Shown one piece after another: positions 20,001-29,228 of a DNA stretch of 64,000 nucleotides. Source of the DNA: Shinisaurus crocodilurus. Its lineage: Eukaryota > Chordata > Lepidosauria > Squamata > Shinisauridae. Made by a program: the position numbers and the translations under genes. Position 1 is the first letter of the stretch; every line of letters begins with the position of its first letter. The DNA lies in assembly GCA_021292165.1 (NCBI GenBank), contig CM037877.1, positions 308,702,834-308,766,833 on the forward strand, given 5' to 3'. The notes under the pieces were generated by a model. It did no database searches and was not told the origin of the DNA. It saw only the letters and a program-made list of their open reading frames with translations.

Positions 20001-20206
20001 GCATAGGGACATCAGAAACTGCCTTATAATGAGTCAGACCCCTGGTCCAGCTTAGCCCAGTACTGTCAAAAATGAGTGGCAGCGGCAGCTCTCCAGGGTT
20101 TCAGGCAGGATTCTTTCTAAGCCCTGCCCGGAGATGCTGCGGGTCGAACCCGGGACCTTCTGCATGCCAAGCCCGTGCTCTGTCACACTGAGCTCTGGTC
20201 CCTCCC
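20001..20206 (-). mobile_element. tRNA-derived SINE (TAGCTCAGT family), minus strand
   Basis: On the minus strand it reads AGCTCAGTGTGACAGAGCAC, GCATGCAGAAGGTCCC, a B-box GGTTCGACCC (plus strand 20141-20150), then CCTGAAACCCTGGAGAG and the end ATAAGGCAGTTTCTGATG. It adjoins 5S-like sequence at its 5' end. Confidence 0.82.
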
Positions 20207-20300
20207 TGCAGCACCTGGCGTTCCAAGGCGGTCACCCATCCAAGCACTAACCAGGCCCGACCCTGCTTAGCTTCCAAGATCAGATGAGATTGGGCTGCTC
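20207..20300 (-). pseudogene. 5S rRNA-derived sequence (3' two-thirds), minus strand
   Basis: The plus strand reads GGCGGTCACCCATCCAAGCA, CTAACCAGGCCCGACCCTGC and TTAGCTTCCAAGATCAGATG. This is the reverse complement of vertebrate 5S rRNA from about position 27 to the 3' end, with a modest number of changes. Homology stops at the 5S 5' part. Not a functional gene: the 5' third is absent. It is joined directly, same orientation, to the tRNA-type SINE, giving a 5S-then-tRNA order. Either a composite SINE or a 5S retrocopy that landed at that spot. Confidence 0.85.
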
Positions 20301-20991
20301 AAATCTTCCATGTTAGCACCATTTTAAAAAGAACCTGCCAGCTCTTGTTTGCCTGAAAAGTGTCAAAGTGTTCCCCCCCCGCCCACAAAAACAGAAGATG
20401 CTTTATTTAACAAAATTATACATATTTTAAAATCACTAAACATGTTGTAGACTTTAAACCAAATTCTCCAAGCCCTGGGTTTCATAAAAGAGATATTTTT
20501 ACAACACAAACACATTTTGACTTAAATGAGAGCTGACAGATGCTCTTTAATACCATATCCAGCCTGAGATTTTAATAATCAAAAATGCAACAGATGGGGA
20601 AGAGAAGTTCCCACAGAAACCTTAACTCTGCCCCCTTGTGTGCACACCTTACGAAAACCCTCCAGCTCTTATGTACAACCCAAAGCTTATATTACAGGAG
20701 AAAGTGTGATTTAAAGATAGATCAAACCAAGAGCAAACCCGCAGGAGAAGCTGAAAATATAATATCGGAGGTGCATTGTTAGGGATGATTCATTAGGCTT
20801 CGGAAATAATCAGGTGATTAAATTCAACAGATAAAGACTGAGGAAAAGAGAGATACACAAGCATTTAGTTACTTCTATAAAGATGGAGGGTAATGAATTA
20901 ACTCAACAGTGAGTGGGGATATAATTGCTGCCTGCGTTGCGCATCTGCATTGGAGGTGGTGAGCTGAGTTCAGCACCGCGGAAGGGTGCAA
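20301..20991. other. unassigned, unique-looking AT-rich sequence
   Basis: 20400-20880 has no repeat signature, even composition and many TTTAAT/TAATAAT words. A candidate for conserved non-coding DNA by look only. No exon. Confidence 0.3.
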
Positions 20992-21048
20992 TGCCGCCTT
21001 GGGTTCCTTGCAGGAAGAAAGGCGGGGTATAAATATAATAAATAGGAA
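20992..21048 (+). mobile_element. MIR-like SINE 3' fragment
   Basis: GCCGCCTTGGGTTCCTTGCA then GGCGGGGTATAAATATAATA, the same 3' part as at 7200-7245. Confidence 0.8.
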
Positions 21049-21220
21049 TAAAAAATAAGTGGGTGACTGGCTACTGTCTAGCAGCGTCTCTTGTAACCTT
21101 TGGAATCGGACATCACTGGCTTATACCTGTGCAGGGCACTGCTGGTCTCAATATAACCAGCAGCAAGGCCTCCTCTGATGATCTTGGCATACCCTCCAAT
21201 TGCCCCGAATTTGCCAGGAC

Positions 21221-21400
21221 AGTCCCGCCAGGGCCGGTGCTACCATTAGGCCAACTAGGCGGCTGCCTAGGGCGCCGGGCTAAAGGGGGTGCCAGGAGCA
21301 TAGGGCTGGAGGGAGGGAGGGCTCAAGTGGGAAGGGGGGGCGCTAAATATCTGATCTTGCCTAGGGCACCAAACTGCCTTGCACCGGCCCTGAGTCCCGC
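21221..21400. mobile_element. hAT-type MITE, CAGGGCCGGTGC family, copy 2
   Basis: Element 21229-21392 (164 bp), ends CAGGGCCGGTGC and GCACCGGCCCTG, exact 8-bp duplications AGTCCCGC (21221-21228, 21393-21400). Confidence 0.95.
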
Positions 21401-22183
21401 AAACACTTAAGCCATCAAAGCAGATTCGCGATTTGTTATGCAGAGACAGGAATTCCCCTGTCTCCTCCCGCAAGCTATTTAGATTATCTGCCATTTTGCC
21501 CGTGCCATGCCCCCCACACCCACCCACCCACCCACCCGCTCGCTCGCTCTGCCTGCTGCCTCTGGCCAGGCCCCCGGGGTAAGTAAGACCCATTGAAGAC
21601 ATCTGTACTTCCTCCCAAGTAACTGTGCATAGGATTGCACTGTTTGTTTTACCTTAATTCAAGTTAGTTAAATTCTGTAAGATTATTCCAGTTTAAGTGT
21701 TTCTTTAAATCTAAATTGTGTGAATAGAACACAAAAAGTGCTTTAAGCTGGGACCTTTCCACAATAACAAACAACAACAAAGCTGTTCAGCCCCTCAAAG
21801 TTACTCCTACTCCTTGTGCTTAAAAACCAGAGCTCAGTAGAGGTGTTGGAGGAGCAAAACGCTGAAGGGGCTCAAAACCCCAATGTGTCTTTTTGTATCT
21901 CCCCCCACCCAAAAGCTCCCCCTCCTCCGCATCTCCTTCTTTTCTTCTCCTTCTCCAACTGCCCTGAAAATGCGGGACCAATCCTGACCATTTTAAAACA
22001 AAAAGAAAGAGATCGCCCTGCAAGCACTGACACCCCCCCCCATGAAAACCACCAGATATCAACAATTAAGGGTTTAAGTAAGGTATTATTAAATAATATA
22101 TAATATAATAATGTAATAATTATAATATATAAGATTTTGTGTGTTTCCTCTAATAACTTTTGTGCCTGGCCATGCCCTTTGGT
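21401..22183. other. unassigned sequence with short repeats
   Basis: A (CCCA)n run near 21511-21537 and a piece of the AAGTAAG-type dispersed repeat (21575-21645). 22085-22135 is a TAATATA-rich stretch. No gene seen. Confidence 0.4.
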
Positions 22184-22365
22184 TGCCTGGCCAGGGCCGG
22201 TGCTACCATTAGGCCAACTAGGCAGCTGCCTAGGGCGCAGGGCTAAAGGGGGTGCCAGAAACGCCTTGAAAAAAAATACAGCGCTCTCAAGTGGGAAGGG
22301 GGGGGCGCTAAATATCTGATCTTGCCTAGGGCACCAAACTGCCTTGCACCTGCCCTGTGCCTGGC
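22184..22365. mobile_element. hAT-type MITE, CAGGGCCGGTGC family, copy 3
   Basis: Element 22192-22357 (166 bp), exact 8-bp duplications TGCCTGGC (22184-22191, 22358-22365). Its internal sequence matches copy 1 more closely than copy 2. Confidence 0.95.
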
Positions 22366-22499
22366 CATACCCTTGGCCACGCCCTCATGTTGCCTGGCCA
22401 CGCCCTCTTGATCACACCTTCATGTTGCTCAACCATACCTCTTACAAATCCACCTGTGTGTGTCCCTATTTTCATCCGTGAAATGTTGGAGGGTATGTC

Positions 22500-22690
22500 T
22501 TAGTGATCACATGGGCTTACATGGGAGGCGCCATGGAGTGCATGCTTTGCAATGTTCCTACACTGGGGAAGGCAATCTGCCGGGTAACCTGGTCCCAAGT
22601 TGTTCAGGGCTTTATATCTCAGCAGCAAGACCTTGAACTTGGCTCGGGAGCTGATGGGGAGGCAGGGCAGTTGCATCAGCACCAGCGCAC
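22500..22690 (-). mobile_element. LINE C-terminal fragment (L2/CR1 group)
   Basis: On the minus strand the frame reads LPISSRAKFKVLLLRYKALN and NLGPGYPADCL, the equivalent of the WLP-C-RAEFKVLVLT-KALHGLGP-YL block seen intact at 29780-29850. Confidence 0.7.
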
Positions 22691-22890
22691 AGAAAAATGA
22701 TCCGGACCCACTTGAGCACTTTGGATAGCGGGTTGCTCACTTCACCTTGGACCGGCTCAGGCATGGCCCACTTTGCCTCAGCTCCAAAGTGGAGCCACAC
22801 TTTGGAAAATACGTAGCATTTAATATTCCCATAGATTTACGTGGGGAAATGAACAAACGGGTATAAGCTTTTGTTTTGTTTTTTAAATAC

Positions 22891-23138
22891 TTTTTATTTA
22901 TTTTTATTTATTTATTATATTTATACCCCACCTTTCTTCCTTTAAGGAACCCAAGGCGGCTTACATAATCCTCCTCCTCCTCTCCATTTTATCCTCACAA
23001 CAACCCTGTGAGGTAGGTTAGGCTGAGAGTCAGTGACTGGCCCAAAGTCACCCAGTGAGTTTCATGGCCGAGCGGGGACTAGAACCCGGATCTCCCGAGT
23101 CCACAGTCCAACACTCTCACCACTATGCCACACTGGCT
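22891..23138 (-). mobile_element. MIR-like tRNA-derived SINE, full length
   Basis: Inverted copy of the family at 7015-7266: A-rich tail, TTATACCCCACCTTTCTTCC, CAACAACCCTGTGAGGTAGG, then a B-box-like inverse GGACTAGAACCCGG and the tRNA head GCCACACTGGC. Confidence 0.87.
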
Positions 23139-23251
23139 TTTTCACATATTTGGATGACACTTGCAGAAATTGTATCCCCTTCCGATGGATGAAGCCCGAC
23201 AAATTTCAGACAACTATTAAAGTTGGAGCTGGTTTGTTTCTTTAGCTTTTA

Positions 23252-23272
23252 TGTTGTTGTTGTTGTTGTTGT
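23252..23272 (+). repeat. (GTT)n microsatellite
   Basis: Seven GTT units. Confidence 0.9.
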
Positions 23273-23360
23273 CGTTTTATTAAAGGGGACACCTATAACT
23301 TCTTTATTTCTTGGCAGAATTGGATGGAATTTGCATGGCCTAATTGTCCCTTCTAACAGG

Positions 23361-23412
23361 ATTTATTTATTTATTTCTTACATTTCTAAACGGCCCAACA
23401 GCCGAAGCTCAG
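23361..23412 (-). mobile_element. L2-like LINE 3' end fragment
   Basis: ATTTATT tail followed by AACGGCCCAACAGCCGAAGC, the inverse of the GCTTCGGCTATGGGGCGG type of L2-like 3' end seen at 30255. Confidence 0.65.
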
Positions 23413-23698
23413 GATGATACCTGTGTGCTGGGGCACTCAGGCCAGCTGATGTCCTCAGCCTGGGGAGTTTGTTGCTGGGGATAGGCCAGCCAGTCGGTCC
23501 TCCCTGTGTGCACCAGCAATTGGCTTTGAGACAACCTGCCCACTTCCAAGACACCTCCCTTCCTGCCTTGAGAGTCAGGGCCTGCTTGTAGTGCTGGTGC
23601 TCTTGGTAGGGGCTCCAGATATCCAGCCTGGCTTTCTTTTCATTGGGAGCACATAAGACACTGCCTTATCTCAAGTCGATTTGTCCATCCATTTGTCT
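23413..23698. other. unassigned sequence
   Basis: No repeat or gene recognised. Confidence 0.4.
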
Positions 23699-23850
23699 CA
23701 AAGGAGAGACTGAAAGAACTGGGCATGTTTAGCCTTCAGAAGAGGAGACTGGGGGGAGATATGATCGCACTCTTCCAGTATTTGACGGGATGTCACACAG
23801 AGGAGGGCAAAGATCTCTTCTCGGTCATCCCAGTTTGCAGGACACGGAAT

Positions 23851-26800
23851 CATCATCATCAGGCGATCACTCGTGACCGAGTAAGATTGTCTTCCGGGAT
23901 AAAAGGAGGAAATTCTAAAGAAGATTGTGTAGACTCTAGCGATGGGTCCGTAAGTGACTGTGGAGGCCAATTCTAGATCCACACAGCTTCCCACAGTGAG
24001 GACACAGGTTACCAGATGGAAGATGGTCCTGCAAAAGGATTCATTTGACGTGCTTTTCGCTTAGCACGTTTCTCCCTTTCACCTTGCACTCGGGCTTCTT
24101 CAAAGTCCATGGAACCTTTGTGAAAGGCCAACCTCCATTTAGATCGTTCATGGGCCAGAGCTTCCCAGTTTTCGATGTTTATATTGCATTTTTTTAGATT
24201 AGCCTTATGAACATCTTTAAACCTCTTATATTGACCACCGATATTCCGCTTTCCATCCTTGAGTTGGGAGTAAAGTAACTGCTTTGGGAGACGGCAGTCA
24301 GGCATTCGAACAACATGACCGGTCCACTGAAGTTGGCGTTGAAGGATCATTTTTTCAATGCTAGTAGTCTTTGCTTCTTCCAGTACACTGACATTTGTTC
24401 GCCTATCTTCCCAAGTAATTTGCAGGATTTTCTGGAGGCAACGTTGATGAAACCTTTCAAGGAGGTGGAAGTGACGTTTATAGATAGTCCATGTTTCGCA
24501 GGCATACAATAAAGTTGGTAATACAATGGCTTCATAAACCAGTGTTTTGGTCTTCTTACAAATATCCCGATCCTCGAACACTCTATGTTTCATTCGAGAA
24601 AATGCAGCACTTGCGGAGCTCAAACGATGCTGGATTTCACTGTCGATGTTAGCTGTAACAGAAAGATAGCTGCCAAGATAGAGAAAATGATCGACATTTT
24701 CCAGTATTGTCCCGCCAAGCTGGATAGATGGCATCACCAAAGGGTTAGCTTGCACTTGCTGATGAAGCACTTTGGTCTTTTTGATGTTAAGTGAGAGACC
24801 AAGTTTTTCGTATGCTTCTGCAAAAGCATTTAGGATAGTTTGGAGATCATCCTCTGAATGTGCGGAGACCACATTATCATCAGCATACTGAAGTTCCACA
24901 ACGGAGGTTGTAATTACCTTACTTTTTGCTTTCAGCCTGCTGAGATTAAAAAGCTTTCCATCTGTTCGATATATAATCCCCACACCAGTGGGAAGTTTCC
25001 CCTTGACAAGATGTAAAACCATGGCGATGAAAATGGCAAATAATGTTGGGGCGATAACACATCCCTGTTTAACACCTGATCCCACTTTAAATGGAGCACC
25101 ATGAGAGCCGTTATGGCCAAAACCGTTGCCGTCATGTTGTCATGGAGAAGTCGCAAGATATTCACAAATTTATTGGGGCATCCAATTTTCATAAGGATAG
25201 TCCAGAGAGCTGTACGGTCTACAGTATCAAAGGCCTTAGCCAAATCGATAAATGCCATATAAAGGGGTTGATTTTGCTCCCGGCATTTTTCTTGGAGCTG
25301 ACGTGCAGTAAAAATCATGTCTACTGTCCCTCTAGAGGGGCGGAAACCATATTGAGTTTCAGGGAGGATCTCTTCTGAAATAGATAGAAGACGGTTTGCG
25401 AGAATCCTAGCAAATATTTTACCTGCGGTTGCTAAGAGAGAAATGCCCCGATAGTTTCCACAGTCTGTTCTATCACCCTTCTTAAAGAGGGTGATAATTA
25501 TGGCATCCCTGAAGTCTTCTGGGATCTCTTCTCTTATCCAGATTTTTTCAATGAGTTTATGAAGATGTTGTACAAGTTCGGGGCCCCCTTCTTTAAAGAT
25601 TTCAGCAGGAATCCCATCTGGTCCACTAGCTTTGTTGTTCTTCATTTGATTAATGGCTTTTTTTACTTCATCCAAAGTGGGGAGTATTGCAAGTTCCTCT
25701 TTAATTTGTTTTTGTGGGATTTGCGAAAAAATCTCATTATCCACCTTAGATTTACGATTTAAAAGGTCATAATAATGCTCTTTCCAACGCAGTGCAATAG
25801 ACTCTTTGTCTTTTAAGAGTTTGGTGCCATCTTTTGATTGTAAAGGGTTTGTACCATAGGTTTTTGGTCCATAAATGGCCCTTGTGGCCTTAAAAAAGCC
25901 CCGTGCATCATGAGATTCTGCAAGTTGTTGAATTTCCTCAGCTTTCTTTTTCCACCAAGCGTTCTTAAGTTCTCTTGTTCTTCTTTGGACCTCAGCCTTT
26001 GCGCTAGCATAGGTTTTTTTTCTTGGCAGCGCAGTTAATATCATTTTGCCATATTTGGAAGGCTTTCCTTTTTTGGTCAATTATATATTTAATCTCATTA
26101 TCATTTTCATCAAACCAATCCTGATGTTTCTTAGTTTCATATCCAATAGTTTGTTCACAAGCTGCAGTAATGGAGGTTTTCAGCTTAGACCAATGGTCCT
26201 CAATGTTGTCAGGAGGTTCCGTAGGTAGATGTTCCTTAAGAAGTGATTGAAGACGAGTTTGCTTAATAGGATCTTGAAGGACTTGGATGTTCATTTTACG
26301 CCTTGGTTTCCTTCCTTGAAGCCTACGTTGGGGAGCAATGTTGATAACCATTGTGGACCGGATTAGTCGGTGGTCTGTCCAGCAGTCGTCGGCACTCACC
26401 ATGGCCCTAGTAAGAAGTACATCGCGGCGATCTCTAACACGGACAATTACATAATCCAGAAGATGCCAGTGCTTTGACCGTGGGTGCTGCCATGATGTTT
26501 TAAGCTTATTCTTTTGTCGAAAGAGCGTGTTTGTAATAGTGAGATTATGCTCTGCACATATAGACAAAAGTAAGAGTCCGTTCGGGTTGCTATTACCAAC
26601 TCCGTCTTTTCCAATAGTTTCTGGCCATAAATCAGAGTCACGCCCGACTCTTGCGTTAAAATCGCCCAGGAGGATAATTTTATCCTCCTTAGGTATCTCT
26701 GACAGGAGAGTGTCCAACTGGCTATAAAAACTTTCCTTGATGTCATCATCAGCATCTAATGTTGGTGCATAAGCGCTCAAAATAGTTACCTGTTGGTTAT

Positions 26801-27829
26801 TGGCGAGCTTTAATCGAAGAGTTATCAGGCGTTCGTTAATGCCAGTAGGAACTTCTGACAAAGAGTTCACTAGTTCATTTTTGATGGCAAAGCCTACTCC
26901 ATGTATTCGTCGGTCCTGCTCAGGTAGTCCTTTCCAGAAGAAGGTATAACCTCCTTTTTCTTCTTTCAGCTGTCCCTCTCCTGCCCTTCGAGTTTCTTGA
27001 AGTGCTGCTATGTCAATTTTAAACCGTCTCAGCTCCCTTGCAATAATAGCAGTCCTACGCTCAGGGCGTTCACTATCTATGTTATCCAGCAATGTCCGTA
27101 TATTCCATGTTCCAAAATTCAAATGTCTTTTTCGACCGCTAAAATGGTGACCCCACTGGACGCGGTAATCCAGTCAGGGGAGAAAGAGGTAGACTATGTT
27201 TAGGGCACCTTTTCTAGCCCCCTCCCCATACGGGGTGAGCAGAGTGGATCCTAAATAGGGCTGCTCAGTCATGGATACAGCTGCCGAGCTGCTCGACTAC
27301 CTCGTTCCTTGAACAGGGCGACTGAGTCTGCATCCACCGCCCATGTGCTGGTCCATGGCTAGGGGCTTCCAGATTCACAGTCCTGCCCCCGTCGCCGTTC
27401 GCCAGTCGCCATGGGACTTTTTTTATGTTTGTTTGGTTGGGTTGGGTTGGGTTGGATGGGTTGGGTTGGAAGACGCCTGTGCGTGAAACTGTTTTATGTG
27501 GGGAGATCGGTGCACAACGAATCACCACACAAACTTGACAGAGTACGGCAGAGATCCAATGGCACGGTTACCCTGACGATTGGAAAACCATTCTCTGCTG
27601 CAGCCTTCATCCGCCTTCACAGCCGTTGTAATTTAGGTTTAATTATCTTCCGCCTGTTCTGCCGTTGAGGACTTTGTTTTGGATCGTTCTTTGTCTGGTT
27701 CCTCTCCCCGGACCTTACCGCCATGGGTGACCCTACTGGGAGTACATAGCTCCCGACGGCATTGCTCACAGGATTCATCGGAACACGCAAGCCCACTCAC
27801 CACTTCAAGGTGACGATCCGGCGAGGGGC
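23851..27829 (-). mobile_element. full-length RTE-clade LINE (3979 bp)
   Basis: The 3' end is a (CAT)n run at 23851-23860 followed by the family 3' UTR, and the 5' end is at 27829. It is bounded by an 11-bp target duplication, and the 5' UTR is present, so it is full length. The order on the minus strand is 5' UTR with a G-rich tract (27425-27470), endonuclease, reverse transcriptase, C-terminal Cys/His segment, 3' UTR. An APE-type endonuclease, short 3' UTR and trinucleotide tail fit RTE-clade elements, probably the RTE-X branch. Assignment to a named family needs a database comparison. Confidence 0.9.
23936..27122 (-). pseudogene. RTE polyprotein: APE endonuclease plus reverse transcriptase, three frameshifts
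   Basis: The protein nicks target DNA and copies its RNA into the genome at the nick. The first frame (27122-26004) begins NFGTWNIRTLL and has the APE motifs QETR, LLGDFNARVG and WTDHRL. The second frame (26080-24932) holds the RT fingers and palm (NKASGPDGIPAEIF, YRGISLLATAGKIFARIL, QYGFRPSRGTVD, AFIDLAKAFDTVD). The third (25085-24009) holds SGVKQGCVIAPTLF, the catalytic YADD, and GHVVRMPDCRLPKQ. The Cys/His end lies in a fourth segment near 23940-24010. Breaks: an extra base in an A run near 26012-26019, a lost base near 25111-25116, and an extra base near 24014-24017. Few stops otherwise, so it is a young but dead copy. Confidence 0.92.
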
Positions 27830-28097
27830 GGACACGGAATAATGGGCTCAAGTTACAGGAACCCAGATTCCACCTAAACATCAGGAAAGATTTCCTGACT
27901 GTCAGAGCAATAAGACAATGGAATCAACTACCTAGGGAGGTGGTGGGCTCTCCCACTCTGGAGGCATTCAAGGTGCGGCTGGACAGACATCTGTCAGAGA
28001 TGCTTTGACCTGGATTCCTGCATTGAGCAGGGGGTTGGACTCGATGGCCTTGTAGGCCCCTTCCAACTCTACTTTTCTATGATTCTATGATTCTATC

Positions 28098-28700
28098 CCT
28101 AAAATCCTCTTTCAACATGGATGACTTAGGGTTGGGTGCAAAGGATGTGCTCTGCCGCTGAGCTATGGGCCGCCCCATGTAAAACCCACCGGGTTTTGTT
28201 TTCATGGGGTGGGACTTTGAGGCGCAGGGGGAGGAGCCTCAACCCACCTCCTCGTCATCCCCCCTGGTAAAGAGTTGGATTGGATTCCAGGCTTCTTAAT
28301 AGCTCTTCTTGGGATTTTGCCAGAGATGGATTAAGGACTGGCTCACCTTGGCTCACTCACTCCAAGGAGCTCGCCTCACTAATGATCTTTCAGGTTTCTA
28401 AAAATGTGCCGAGTGCCTCCTGGGCCTCTGGCTGTGTATACATAATTAAGAAGGAATTCATGAGGAAGATAACTTTGAGAATATGTATAAGTTCGTTGGC
28501 CATGTTTCAGCGGAGGTTGACCTTCTACGAGAACTGTACGTGTCTAGTGTTTAGCGTCTAGCCAAACTGCACACCTTTGATAATATCTTTACTTTGTACA
28601 ACATGGGCAAGTTTTTGCTAAAACCTTCAGGCTGCAAACTTACACCCCCATGCGCTTCAGACGGCGTCCCCTTGGACTGAGCAAAACTTCCTTCCAGGAG
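28098..28700. other. unassigned, with a tRNA-SINE scrap
   Basis: 28138-28172 (GTGCTCTGCCGCTGAGCTA) is a small inverted piece of the tRNA-derived SINE head. The rest is unassigned. Confidence 0.4.
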
Positions 28701-28881
28701 AGGCTGGCGGTGACTCCTATTTCGGTGGGGCTCCTTTTCCATTGCAGGTTTTATTTGAACTCCATCCCCCAAATAGGTTCACCACCATGGAGCACCATGG
28801 ATAGCTCCTATGAAGCTCCAAGTGAAACCTGCAAAACCTGCAATGGAAAAGGAGCCCCACCGAAATAAGAGACACCAGCCT
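28701..28881. mobile_element. palindromic MITE with long inverted arms
   Basis: Arms AGGCTGG-GGTG-CTC-TATTTCGG (left) and the inverse at 28860-28881 continue as GGTGGGGCTCCTTTTCCATT and its exact inverse. The innermost 34 bp of each arm is a perfect inverted match. No clear target duplication. No other copy in the window. Confidence 0.8.
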
Positions 28882-29064
28882 CCCCTGCTTACTTCCAAGT
28901 AAATATGCAAAGGATGGGGCTGCATACATTTTAAGATGAGGTGCCTCAATACACACACTCTTTTCTGGGCAGAAGAATCCTTTCTTCTACCCCCACCCCC
29001 CAAACATTCCATTCCCCCAGTTTGGATAGATCCTCTTTTTGAATTCTTCACTGCCCCTTTCTGT

Positions 29065-29222
29065 TTTAACCACCTTAGATAATCTGGTATCATCAGCAAA
29101 CATCCTCATTCACTGCTCACTCCAAATTCCAGATCATTTATGAATAAGTTGAAAAGCATTGGTCCAAATACAGATCCTTGTGGGACACCACTGTTTATTA
29201 CCATTTATTCCTACTCTCTGCT
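29065..29222 (-). mobile_element. old CR1 fragment (RT palm region)
   Basis: On the minus strand it reads diverged CR1 palm sequence. The plus strand shows ATCATCAGCAAACATCCTC, TTATGAATAAGTTGAAAAGC and CAAATACAGATCCTTGTGGG, equivalent to 59640-59735 in the intact copy. Confidence 0.7.
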
Positions 29223-29228
29223 TTCTGT

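Larger units (their letters stand above)
23699..28097 (+). mobile_element. young CR1 3' fragment split by an RTE LINE
   Basis: The two CR1 parts are 23699-23850 and 27830-28097. They join within the CRTRN-NGLKL codons of ORF2 and include the complete C-terminus, 3' UTR and octamer tail. The 11-bp GGACACGGAAT is repeated on both sides of the RTE insert (23840-23850 and 27830-27840). Removing the insert and one repeat restores the sequence seen in the intact CR1. Confidence 0.95.

Noticed and set aside
20141..20150. Functional tRNA gene at B-box-like sequences in the SINEs
   Set aside because: No acceptor or anticodon stem pairing can be drawn, and the sequences continue into SINE bodies and tails.
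20207..20300. Functional 5S rRNA gene
   Set aside because: The 5' third is missing, several conserved positions differ, no T-run terminator follows and a SINE is fused to its 3' end.
23696..24000. Separate open frames over the RTE 3' UTR and CR1 junction as a fusion gene
   Set aside because: The frames cross an insertion boundary marked by an 11-bp duplication and are chance readings.
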